This document shows, one piece after another, positions 9,308 to 17,190 of a DNA stretch of 64,000 bases. A model generated the notes under the pieces. It made no database searches and was not told the origin of the DNA. It was given only the letters and a program-made list of their open reading frames with translations. Origin of the DNA: Roseimaritima ulvae (lineage in GTDB: Bacteria; Planctomycetota; Planctomycetia; Pirellulales; Pirellulaceae); NCBI RefSeq assembly GCF_008065135.1, contig NZ_CP042914.1, positions 6,863,404 to 6,927,403 on the forward strand, given 5' to 3'. The stretch's first letter is position 1. The number at the start of each line of letters is the position of its first letter. Position numbers and translations under genes: made by a program.

Positions 9308-10507
9308 ATGGCCCTCATGGGCAAGAAAATCAAAGTGCATTCGTTGACCGGTCGGATTGACGATCGGCTGATGAGGCAGAGCTTTCTAGCGGTCAAGCGG
9401 AACCGTGGCGCAGCAGGAATCGACAAGGTCAGCATTGGGATGTTCGAAGAAAATCTCGACGCCAATCTGGCGAGCCTCAAACGGGACTTGAAAACGAAGG
9501 GCACCTTCGTTCCCAAACCGTTGCGGCGGGTGTTTATTCCCAAAGACGCCAGGGGAACTGCGTATAGACCCTTGGGTATTCCGGCAGTAAGAGATCGGGT
9601 CGCACAGGAAGTGATTCGAAGGCTTCTTGAACCGATCTTCGAGCCGCTGTTTCATGATTGCTCGTTCGGGTTTCGACCAAAGCGAAGTTGCCATCTGGCG
9701 ATCGAGCGGTTGTTGTCATTCCATGAAGCAGGTGACCGCATCACACTTGATGCGGATATCGCCGGCTTCTTCGATAACATCCCGCACAAACTGATTGTCG
9801 ATGCCGTGGCGGAAGAAGTATCCGACGGGAACATCTTGGACTTAGTCAAACGATTTCTGGCAGCCGGTGTAATGGAAAACGGAGTTTTCAAGCCCACCAC
9901 GATCGGAACGCCGCAAGGCGGGGTGATCAGTCCGTTGCTTGCGAACGTCGTGCTGAACAAGCTCGACTGGCGATTGGAGAAAGCGGGATATCGCTTCGTG
10001 CGGTATGCCGACGACTTCGTCGTCGCTTGCGAGACGAAGACACAGGCACAAGCAGCCTTGGAATTAGTCGCAGAGGTAATGACCGAACTCGGACTCTCTC
10101 TGAGTCCCGAGAAGACGAAGATTGCGAGCTACGGGAGGGGTTATGACTTCCTGGGCTTTCGACTTTCGAGCAAGTCGCGAACGATGCGTGCGAAGTCCTT
10201 GGAGAAGTTCAAGACCAAGATCCGAGAGATAACCCGTCGGTGTAACAACCTGGACGCACGGGTGATCGAGAAACTGAACCAAGTGATTCGAGGAACGGCG
10301 AACTACTTCGCCACGGAGTTTTCAACGTGCGTAAAGCTTTACCAAAAGCTGGACAAGTGGATTCGGATGCGAGTCCGCAGCATGAAATTCAAGCGGAAAC
10401 TGTCTTTCGACAACTACCGCTTGAAACGACGATACTTCGACAACAAACTTGGGCTGCTACGGCTTCTTGATTTTACTGCAACGTCCATGAGCAAGACGCG
10501 AGCGTGA
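9308..10507 (+). CDS. Group II intron reverse transcriptase/maturase
   Basis: A protein of 399 residues. The RT fingers and palm run from about residue 20 to 290, with LDADIAGFFDN holding the first catalytic Asp (about 150), GTPQGGVISPLLAN at 200-213, and the YADD box at 233-236. A C-terminal thumb/maturase (GIIM-like) region with SKSRTMRAK and an RGTANYF segment follows at about 290-390. There is no HNH endonuclease domain. The start may instead be ATG at 9317, which has AGGA eight bases upstream. It would assist intron splicing and drive retrohoming through target-primed reverse transcription. The frame is intact, so the element may be active. Confidence 0.92.
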   Translation: MALMGKKIKVHSLTGRIDDRLMRQSFLAVKRNRGAAGIDKVSIGMFEENLDANLASLKRDLKTKGTFVPKPLRRVFIPKDARGTAYRPLGIPAVRDRVAQEVIRRLLEPIFEPLFHDCSFGFRPKRSCHLAIERLLSFHEAGDRITLDADIAGFFDNIPHKLIVDAVAEEVSDGNILDLVKRFLAAGVMENGVFKPTTIGTPQGGVISPLLANVVLNKLDWRLEKAGYRFVRYADDFVVACETKTQAQAALELVAEVMTELGLSLSPEKTKIASYGRGYDFLGFRLSSKSRTMRAKSLEKFKTKIREITRRCNNLDARVIEKLNQVIRGTANYFATEFSTCVKLYQKLDKWIRMRVRSMKFKRKLSFDNYRLKRRYFDNKLGLLRLLDFTATSMSKTRA

Positions 10508-10568
10508 CTCCTCTATGGCGGGGCTGGTTCTTGGCGAACCGCCTCCGCCAGAGGCAATGACCTGGGGG

Positions 10569-10600
10569 TAGCCCGGTGCGGGAAAGCCGCACGCCGGTAA
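10569..10600 (+). ncRNA. Group II intron domain V
   Basis: The sequence carries the catalytic AGC triad (10570-10572), a stem CCGGTGCGG closed by a GAAA-type loop, and the returning strand CCGCA, a two-base CG bulge and CCGG. These are the invariant parts of group II domain V, which binds the catalytic metal ions. Confidence 0.85.
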
Positions 10601-10636
10601 ATACAGGGAATTAACCCTGTCGCTACAACGGGGAGG

Positions 10637-10666
10637 CAGTGGCTAGGATAACCTAGCCACTGTTTT
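10637..10666 (+). terminator. Perfect hairpin with T-tract at the 3' end of the intron
   Basis: CAGTGGCTAGG (10637-10647), loop ATAA and CCTAGCCACTG (10652-10662), followed by TTTT. This is an intrinsic-terminator shape with an 11-bp perfect stem. It lies between domain V and the rejoined repeat flank, so it is either domain VI/3' extension of the intron or a terminator carried along with it. Confidence 0.6.
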
Positions 10667-10673
10667 ACCCACT

Positions 10674-10766
10674 CAGAATTTGGACTCCGCGCGGCTTCGT
10701 AGCCGAACTCGCCAGAGTTTGGAGGCTCGGCGACAGCTGCCCAAAGTCTGGCGACTTCTGCTACGG
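10674..10766. repeat. Right part of the interrupted palindrome array
   Basis: Begins with the half unit CAGAATTTGG, then the same spacer (actccgcgc.gcttc) seen left of the intron. A complete unit starting GTAGCCGAACTCGCCAGAG follows, then a variant with stem AAGTC/GACTT at about 10737-10766. Confidence 0.8.
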
Positions 10767-10794
10767 CGTTTGCAAATCGATGGGAAGATACGTG

Positions 10795-13179
10795 ATGAAA
10801 ACCATGCGGTGGCTGTCCGGGTGCAGCCGTTTACTATTGTTCGCCATCGCTTGGTGCGAAATCCACTCTTCCCAGGTCGCCGCAGCGGACAGCCCGCCAG
10901 ATGACAAGCCAGCGGTTGATTTCGCTCGCCAAATCCTGCCCATCCTGTCCGACAAGTGTTTTGTCTGCCACGGCCCCGACGCCAAGAACGATACCGACCT
11001 GCGGCTCGATTCGTTTGCCGCCGCCACGGCCGATCTGGGCGGCTACCGCGCCATCGATCCCGATGCCCCTGCTGAAAGCACGTTGCTGACGCGGATCCAT
11101 TCGGCCGACGATCCGATGCCGCCGGCCGACGCCGACAAGCAACTCAGCGAGCCCGAACGCGAATTGCTGGATCGCTGGGTAGGGCAGGGCGGGGCGTTCG
11201 CAAGCCACTGGGCGTTTGTCGCCCCGCAGCGTCCGCAAGTGGACCCCGGCGATAAGCATTCGGCGATCGACTTGTTTGTCCGTCGGCAACTTCAATCCGC
11301 CGGACACGCGCCCGCGCCGCCGGCCGACCCCGAAACGCTGGCCCGACGCCTGGCGTTGACGCTGACCGGTCTGCCCCCCGAACCGCAGCAGTTGGCCGAA
11401 TACCTGGCCGACCCCAGCGAAGCCGCTTACCTGCGACTGGTCGATCAATTACTGGCCAGCCCGCGTTTTGGCGAACATCAAGCCCGCTACTGGCTGGACG
11501 CCGTCCGCTACGGCGACACGCACGGTTTGCACCTGGATAACCGCCGCGGCATCTATCCCTACCGCGACTGGGTCGTCCGCGCCTTCAACGACAACCTGCC
11601 GCTGGATGATTTCATCACCTGGCAACTGGCCGGCGACCTGCTGCCCGATCCATCGTTGGAACAACAGGTGGCCACTGGATTTGTCCGCATGAATCCCAGT
11701 ACGGGCGAAGGCGGCGCGATCAGCGAAGAGTTCCAGATGAAGAACAATTTTGATCGCGTGGAAACCTTTGGCACCGTGTTCCTGGGTATGACCTTCAACT
11801 GTGTGCGTTGCCATACCCACAAATACGATCCCATCCTGCACACCGAATACTATCGCCTGATGGCGTTCTTTAATAACACCGCCGAACCGGCGCTGGACGG
11901 CAACTCGTACACCTATGGCCCCACCGTCAAAGTCCCCGCCGACCAACAGCAGTGGGAACAGTGGCGAAGCCTGATCGCCCAGCGTCAACAACTGGATGCG
12001 GCCGCAGCGGAACAGGCCGAACCGGCGTCCGACCAAGATCGTCAGCAAGCCGAGCAGTTGGCGGCTCAGCTGCAAGAACTCGAAACCAAGTTTACGACCA
12101 GCCTGGTCGCCAAAGAGTTGCCGCAGCCACGCGCCACTCGGTTACTGCATCGCGGCGAATACAACCAACCCACCGGCGACCCGCTGCTGCCCGGCACGCC
12201 GGTGGTGATGAGCCCCTTCCCGGACGACGCCCCGCGCAACCGCCTGGGTCTGGCGCGATGGTTAACCGCCCCCGACAACCCGCTGGTCACCCGCGTGCTG
12301 GTCAATCGAATCTGGCAACGCACCCTCGGCAACGCTCTGGTGCGAACGCCCGAAGACTTTGGGCTACAAGGCCAACAACCGACACATCCACAACTGCTGG
12401 ATTGGCTGGCGGTAGAGCTGAGGGAGAGCGGCTGGGATCTAAAACACTTGCTGCGTTTGATCGTTACCAGTCAAACCTTTCGGCAAAGCTCGGCTCGTCG
12501 CCCCGATCTGCAAGACCCCGAAAACCGCCTGCTCGCCCGTGGCCCCAGCTACCGCCTGGACGCGGAGGTACTGCGTGACATGGGCCTGTGGGCCAGCGGC
12601 TTGCTGGATCCCAAAATGGGTGGCGAAGGCGTCAAACCCTACCAGCCCAGCGGGATGTGGCTGGCCATGGCCCACCCGGCCAGCAACACCAAAAAATACG
12701 AACGCGATCACGGCCGGAAACTCTATCGCCGCAGCCTGTACGTGTATTGGAAACGGACCAGCCCGCATCCCATGATGACACTGTTTGACGCCCCGGATCG
12801 CGAGACCAGTTGTGTGCGGCGGTCGCGCACCAGCACGGCCGTGCAGTCGCTAGGGATGTTAAACGAAACGCAGCGCATCGAGATCGGCCGCCGACTGGCC
12901 GCGCGGTTGCTGCACCACCGCGACTCCGACGACCAGCGTTTAGCGATGTTGTTTGAGCTGCTGGCCTGCCGCCCACCGACACCGGTCGAATCCGCCGCTT
13001 GCACACAACTCCTGCAAACGCTGACCGCTCGTTACACCGCACATCCCGACGACGCAGAACGGCTGCTGGCGATCGGCGATGTCGCTCGTGATGACGCTTT
13101 GGATCTGCCCAGCCATGCCGCCTGGACGCAAGTCTGCGTGACCGTGCTGGCCAGCGACCTTGCCATCATGCTCTACTAG
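10795..13179 (+). CDS. PSCyt1/DUF1549/DUF1553 cytochrome-like protein
   Basis: A protein of about 794 residues. After a signal peptide (roughly residues 1-30) comes a planctomycete cytochrome C domain with the heme motif CFVCHG at about residues 57-62. DUF1549 follows (DRLLASPRFGEHQARYWLD and a conserved YRDWVVRAFN), then a variable Gln/Ala-rich linker, and a C-terminal DUF1553 domain (NRLGLARWLTAP, NRIWQRTLG). ATG at 10795 was chosen because GGGAAG sits seven bases upstream. It ends 10 bases before a DUF1501 gene, the standard planctomycete pair, predicted to work together in the periplasm or at the surface. Biochemical function is unknown; links to sulfated polysaccharide use have been proposed for the family. 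Confidence 0.9.
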   Translation: MKTMRWLSGCSRLLLFAIAWCEIHSSQVAAADSPPDDKPAVDFARQILPILSDKCFVCHGPDAKNDTDLRLDSFAAATADLGGYRAIDPDAPAESTLLTRIHSADDPMPPADADKQLSEPERELLDRWVGQGGAFASHWAFVAPQRPQVDPGDKHSAIDLFVRRQLQSAGHAPAPPADPETLARRLALTLTGLPPEPQQLAEYLADPSEAAYLRLVDQLLASPRFGEHQARYWLDAVRYGDTHGLHLDNRRGIYPYRDWVVRAFNDNLPLDDFITWQLAGDLLPDPSLEQQVATGFVRMNPSTGEGGAISEEFQMKNNFDRVETFGTVFLGMTFNCVRCHTHKYDPILHTEYYRLMAFFNNTAEPALDGNSYTYGPTVKVPADQQQWEQWRSLIAQRQQLDAAAAEQAEPASDQDRQQAEQLAAQLQELETKFTTSLVAKELPQPRATRLLHRGEYNQPTGDPLLPGTPVVMSPFPDDAPRNRLGLARWLTAPDNPLVTRVLVNRIWQRTLGNALVRTPEDFGLQGQQPTHPQLLDWLAVELRESGWDLKHLLRLIVTSQTFRQSSARRPDLQDPENRLLARGPSYRLDAEVLRDMGLWASGLLDPKMGGEGVKPYQPSGMWLAMAHPASNTKKYERDHGRKLYRRSLYVYWKRTSPHPMMTLFDAPDRETSCVRRSRTSTAVQSLGMLNETQRIEIGRRLAARLLHHRDSDDQRLAMLFELLACRPPTPVESAACTQLLQTLTARYTAHPDDAERLLAIGDVARDDALDLPSHAAWTQVCVTVLASDLAIMLY

Positions 13180-13189
13180 AAAGCCCGCC

Positions 13190-14707
13190 ATGTTTGCCCC
13201 CTCAGAACCCCTTCGTCAACTCTCCCAAACGCTCACCCGCCGCCAATTGTTCGGACGCTCCGCGCTGGGCCTGGGCACCGCCGCGTTGGCCGGCCTGATC
13301 GGCGACGAACTGGGCGCTGACGTCGTATCGGATCGGCCCCCGCAAGGCTTACACCATCCGGCCAAAGCCAAAACGGTGATCTATTTGTTCATGAGCGGCG
13401 GGCCCAGCCAACTGGACATGTGGGACTACAAACCCAAATTAAACGATCGGTTCAATCAACAGTTGCCCGACCATATCCGCGACGGGCAACGCGTCACCGG
13501 GATGACCGCCAACCAAAAAAATGGGCTGCCGATCTGCCCCAGCAAATACAAATTCACCAAGTACGACAACAACGACCGCGGAGTCTGGATCAGCGAGCTG
13601 CTGCCGCATACGGCCAAGGTCGCCAAAGAGCTGTGCGTGGTTCACAGCACGTTTACCGAAGCCATTAACCACGACCCGGCGATCACCTTCATCCAAACCG
13701 GCAGCCAGATCCCCGGTCGCCCCAGCCTCGGCGCCTGGCTCAGCTATGGCCTGGGCAGCATGAACGAGAACCTGCCGCACTATGTGGTCATGCACGCCAA
13801 GACGCGGCACGCCGAACAAAGCCTGTTCAACCGCTTGTGGGGCACCGGTTTTATGCCCTCGGACCATCAGGGCATGCTGATGCGCAGCGAAGGCGACCCG
13901 GTGCTGTACCTGAGCAACCCGGCCGGCGTCAGCCGCGACGACCGTCGCGCCCAACTGGACGCCCTCACGGCCCTGAACGAAGCCCAACACCAACGCTTGG
14001 CCGACCCGGAAGTGCTGTCGCGAATCAAACAGCATGAAATGGCGTATCGGATGCAAGCTTCCGTGCCCGAGCTGACGGATCTCTCTCAGGAAACGGAAGA
14101 AACCATCCGCCTATACGGCGACGACGCTCGCACCCCGGGCACGTTTGCCGCCTGCTGCCTAAACGCGCGGCGGCTGGCCGAACGCGGCGTCCGCGTGATC
14201 CAGATTTTTCATCGCGGCTGGGACGCCCACGGCAATTTGCCGGGCGAACACGGTTCGCAGTGCCGGGACATCGATCAGGGCTGTGCGGGTTTGATCGCGG
14301 ATTTGAAACAGCGCGGCATGTTGGACGAAACGCTGGTCATCTGGGGCGGCGAATTCGGCCGCACGGTTTATTGTCAGGGCAACCTGACGCGAGACAACTA
14401 CGGCCGCGACCACCATCCGCGTTGCTTTACGACTTGGCTGGCCGGCGGCGGCGTCCAACCCGGAATCACCTACGGACAAACCGACGATTACGGTTACAAC
14501 CTGGCCGACGCCGATGGCAATCCCCTGGTGCCGCAACCCACGCCCGACCGCTGGACGCCCGGCACGATGCACATCCACGACCTGAACGCCACGATCCTGC
14601 ATCAATTAGGCATCGACCACAAACGCCTGACCTACCGCTATCAAGGCCGCGACTTCCGCCTAACCGACGTCCACGGGCATGTTTTGAAAGATCTGTTAGT
14701 GGGGTGA
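13190..14707 (+). CDS. DUF1501 protein with Tat-type leader
   Basis: A protein of 505 residues. The N-terminal TRRQLFGRSALGLG stretch followed by a hydrophobic run is a twin-arginine signal, so it is probably exported folded. The body has the DUF1501 (alkaline-phosphatase-like superfamily) features: MSGGPSQLDMWDYKP near residue 68, HDP and HGNLPGEHG segments with metal-binding type His and Asp, and GGEFGRT near the C-terminal third. The start at 13190 follows the upstream stop by 10 bases. It pairs with the DUF1549/1553 gene. DUF1501 is related to sulfatases, but the typical Cys/Ser-x-Pro-x-Arg site is not seen, so enzymatic activity is not claimed. Confidence 0.9.
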   Translation: MFAPSEPLRQLSQTLTRRQLFGRSALGLGTAALAGLIGDELGADVVSDRPPQGLHHPAKAKTVIYLFMSGGPSQLDMWDYKPKLNDRFNQQLPDHIRDGQRVTGMTANQKNGLPICPSKYKFTKYDNNDRGVWISELLPHTAKVAKELCVVHSTFTEAINHDPAITFIQTGSQIPGRPSLGAWLSYGLGSMNENLPHYVVMHAKTRHAEQSLFNRLWGTGFMPSDHQGMLMRSEGDPVLYLSNPAGVSRDDRRAQLDALTALNEAQHQRLADPEVLSRIKQHEMAYRMQASVPELTDLSQETEETIRLYGDDARTPGTFAACCLNARRLAERGVRVIQIFHRGWDAHGNLPGEHGSQCRDIDQGCAGLIADLKQRGMLDETLVIWGGEFGRTVYCQGNLTRDNYGRDHHPRCFTTWLAGGGVQPGITYGQTDDYGYNLADADGNPLVPQPTPDRWTPGTMHIHDLNATILHQLGIDHKRLTYRYQGRDFRLTDVHGHVLKDLLVG

Positions 14708-14784
14708 GCGTTCCCGAGGCGGCTCTGCAATCGTGGCGCAGCGACGGGAGATGGCTTGCGGTCGGCGAAATTTGACAGCGCAAC

Positions 14785-14944
14785 AGTCGCGAAGCGACGA
14801 TAGGCGATAGCCCAGGACGCCAGTCCTGGGAGGCGCGGGGACAGACACCGCGCACTCCGTTAGGCACCGGAGGCGCGGGGACAGACACCGCGCACTCCGC
14901 TAGGCACGGAGTGCCGACATAATCTCTGCCGGGGGTGTGAACCC
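14785..14944. repeat. Intergenic hairpins and 40-bp direct repeat
   Basis: The 237-base gap after the DUF1501 gene has no gene. It holds a small hairpin at 14785-14797 (GTCGC/GCGAC), a stronger one at 14811-14830 (CCCAGGAC-gcca-GTCCTGGG) and two direct copies of a 40-base unit containing gcggggacagacaccgcgc (from about 14830 and 14870). A GTGCCGACATAATCTCTGCC block then leads to the IS target palindrome. Further copies of these blocks occur at 16672 and 16945. Confidence 0.75.
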
Positions 14945-16472
14945 AATGCCACCTACTTTTCCGTTAATCGGGTGGGGGAGTTGGGTCTTTGGTATTGGAT
15001 TTCCGAAGCGATTTTTGAAATTTGGTTGTCTTTTGGCGGCGCGCATGGGCAAGGCGGGGGTAGCTCCGTGGCTCTTTGCGATTAGGCAGCTTGCGGCCTG
15101 ATGCGCTCACCAGTGCTCCTTGGTAGGCAAGGTTCCACTCTTCCAGCGTGTTGAAGTCTTTGTACAGAAGGTCGTAACGAAATGTCGTCCACACGCCGCT
15201 GAAGCTGAGGCGACGAGGTTTGACATTGATCAGTTTAGCCGCTTGTTTGCGAAACTGAGTCACTAGGTTGTAAGCGATCACTGATCCCAGCAACTCTTTC
15301 TTGACCGTGTCGACGCTCTTGGCACGAATGTTCTCGGAGTCCATCGTGACCTTCAGGTCTCGGATATCGAATTCAATATCATACCGCCGCCGATACAACT
15401 CCCCGACCGATACCCCATCAGTCTCAACATTGGTAACCAATTCAAGCGTTTGCTCATTCTCCAAATCGACTTGATGAATGAATGCCTCGACGGCTGCGTC
15501 GGCCGGAAGCGCAGGATGTTTCTTTCGTTCTTTAGCGGTCGGTTTCCAGATCAGGTGATAGGTTCGGCAACCTTCCGTTTCTTCGATCAGAGTGGCCTTC
15601 TTGATGTACGCTTTGTAACGCTGTTTGGTCAACCTGAAGACGAACGGCTTTGCTCGCAACTGGCAATGGAAAGCGACTGAAAAGATGCCGAAACCGCTAT
15701 CCGCCAACACGATCGAGTTCTCGGGAAGTCGGTCAATGATCTTCTCAGCTTGTTTCGGTTCGCTGGAGTTTTTGGAGCCGTACATCGGATCGACCTGGGG
15801 AACCAACGCGCAGCCGGTCTGCATTTCGTGAGCAACCATCAAACAAGCCACTGGCCATACCGACTCGCCGTGCTTGTTCATTGCGGGCGGGAAAGCCTTT
15901 TTTAGTTCCTGTGTTGGCGGCAGCGTGATGGTCGTTCCATCGAGGATGAAGACGCGCTGGTCTAGGAAAGCTGGTTCCGCCCGACGAGCCAGGTGATCGC
16001 ATACTCGATGTGAGAATTCCTCGATCACTTCAATTGGCAGATTCTGCCGAGCCTTGTTGTAAGCGGAGTTATTTTCAGACAGCTTGCCTTCGGTGACTCG
16101 TCGATTCTCGGGCAGAATGTCACTGTGGTTATTGATGAGGTCTTTGACAACTTGCTCAAGCGTCAGTCCACCTCCTAGTCGCTGCATCACCAGCAACCAG
16201 AGCGTGGGTGCCTGCGTGTAGACCCTTTTGGCGTGAGAAGGTTCCTGTCCTTCAAAGGCAGCTTGAAGCTGAGGTAAGCCAATCAAATCGGCAAGCAAAG
16301 TCTTTGCACGACAGAACGGAGAATCAGGATCGGATTCGTTTGTTGGTGCTACCATCACGGTTTCTACGCCAAAGTGACATTGGAAAAGAAACCAATTTCA
16401 CTGCGCGAATTCCGTGCCAAAGAGCTGTCGATTCCAGCCATCCCCCCCGGAAAAACCAAAGTAGGTGGCATT
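14945..16472 (-). mobile_element. IS4-family insertion sequence with defined ends
   Basis: A 1528-bp element. The terminal inverted repeats begin with AATGCCACCTACTTT at both ends (15 of 15 identical). The flanks are 12-bp direct repeats, GGGTGTGAACCC (14933-14944 and 16473-16484). A 12-bp duplication fits the 10-13 bp known for IS4-type elements. Removing the element and one repeat restores the hairpin CCGGGGGT-gtga-ACCCCCGG, an intact paralogue of which is present around 16731-16750. Confidence 0.92.
14964..16355 (-). CDS. IS4-family transposase
   Basis: An intact DDE transposase of 463 residues. The C-terminal half shows the IS4 signature Y-(2)-R-(3)-E-(6)-K in YRRRYDIEFDIRDLK. The first Asp lies in FILDGTTITLPP and the second in VLADSGFG. 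ATG at 16355 is preferred over GTG at 16358. It fills the element, leaving about 20 bases at the 3' side. It is predicted to cut and paste the element; the intact frame and clean duplication suggest recent movement. Confidence 0.92.
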   Translation of the reverse strand: MVAPTNESDPDSPFCRAKTLLADLIGLPQLQAAFEGQEPSHAKRVYTQAPTLWLLVMQRLGGGLTLEQVVKDLINNHSDILPENRRVTEGKLSENNSAYNKARQNLPIEVIEEFSHRVCDHLARRAEPAFLDQRVFILDGTTITLPPTQELKKAFPPAMNKHGESVWPVACLMVAHEMQTGCALVPQVDPMYGSKNSSEPKQAEKIIDRLPENSIVLADSGFGIFSVAFHCQLRAKPFVFRLTKQRYKAYIKKATLIEETEGCRTYHLIWKPTAKERKKHPALPADAAVEAFIHQVDLENEQTLELVTNVETDGVSVGELYRRRYDIEFDIRDLKVTMDSENIRAKSVDTVKKELLGSVIAYNLVTQFRKQAAKLINVKPRRLSFSGVWTTFRYDLLYKDFNTLEEWNLAYQGALVSASGRKLPNRKEPRSYPRLAHARRQKTTKFQKSLRKSNTKDPTPPPD

Positions 16473-16992
16473 GGGTGTGAACCCCCGGACCCAAGATAAC
16501 AGCAGCTACAAGGCCCGGAGGGCCGTCACAGTTCTGCCCATGCGCGGCACAGTAACTCTTTATGTCGGCCCTCCGGGCCTGTATTGTTTTGTGGGGGCCG
16601 TACCGGGGCTTTACAGCCCCGGCAAGGGCTATGTCGGCCCTCCGGGCCTAGCGCGTCGAGAATCGGAACCGCGCGGGGACAGACACCGCGCCCACTCCGC
16701 TAGGCACGGAGTGCCGACATAATCTCTGCCGGGGGTGTGAACCCCCGGACCCAAGACAACAGGAGCTACAAGGCCCGGAGGGCCGACACAGTTCTGCTCA
16801 TGCGCGGCACAGTAACTCTTTATGTCGGCCCTCCGGGCCTGTGTTGTTTTGTGGAGGCCGTACCGGGGCTTAACAGCCCCGGCAAGGGTTATGTCGGCCC
16901 TCCGGGCCTAGCGCGTCGAGAATCGGAACCGCGCGGGGAACTGCGCGGGGACAGACACCGCGCCCACTCGTCTGCGCATACACCTGCCGTCG
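16473..16992. repeat. Two tandem copies of a 260-bp palindrome-rich unit
   Basis: The block starting GGGTGTGAACCCCCGGACCC at 16473 recurs at 16733 with few changes, a period of 260. Each unit contains several hairpins: GGCCCGGAGGGCC, GTCGGCCCTCCGGGCC (twice), GGGGCTTTACAGCCCC and the gcggggacagacaccgcgc block. No plausible gene lies in 16485-17190; apparent reading frames here are translations of the palindromes. Confidence 0.88.
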
Positions 16993-17000
16993 CTTCGCGA

Positions 17001-17079
17001 CTCCTAACTCCTAACTCCTAACTCCTAACTCCTAACTCCCAACTCCCAACTCCCAACTCCCAACTCCCAACTCCCAACT
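17001..17079. repeat. Heptanucleotide tandem array upstream of flhA
   Basis: About five copies of CTCCTAA are followed without a break by about six copies of CTCCCAA. The two variants differ by one base and are grouped in blocks, which suggests slippage expansion. The array ends about 110 bases before the flhA start. Confidence 0.92.
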
Positions 17080-17190
17080 TTTCCGCCTAGACCCCGCGGT
17101 ACCGCTTTGACTACTCTCCCTCGATATGATTCGGCCCCTTGCCGGGTCCAGAATCTGCATCGTGTTCGGCTGTCGTAGGATTGGTTGGGA

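Larger units (their letters stand above)
8524..10672 (+). mobile_element. Group II intron with its own maturase
   Basis: A retroelement of about 2.15 kb. The 5' end is placed at GTGAGCC (8524), close to the GUGYG consensus and followed at once by a hairpin, then about 0.78 kb of structured non-coding sequence (domains I-IV). The reverse transcriptase follows, then a canonical domain V at 10569-10600. The 3' end is set from the flanks: the two halves of a palindromic repeat rejoin between 8521 and 10674, so the element ends near the AC at 10671-10672. The exact splice sites are uncertain by a few bases. The encoded protein has no endonuclease domain and the site is a hairpin, which is the behaviour known for bacterial class C introns. 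Confidence 0.78.

Noticed and set aside
9172-9543. Minus-strand frame across the 5' part of the intron and the reverse transcriptase start
   Set aside because: It overlaps structured intron RNA and the RT gene and has no protein character.
16465-17021. Two similar small frames of 85 and 94 codons in the tandem repeats
   Set aside because: They are translations of the 260-bp palindrome-rich duplication; similarity reflects the DNA repeat, and the frames lack ribosome sites.
17001-17079. CRISPR-like array
   Set aside because: The unit is only seven bases with no spacers, so it is a short tandem repeat.
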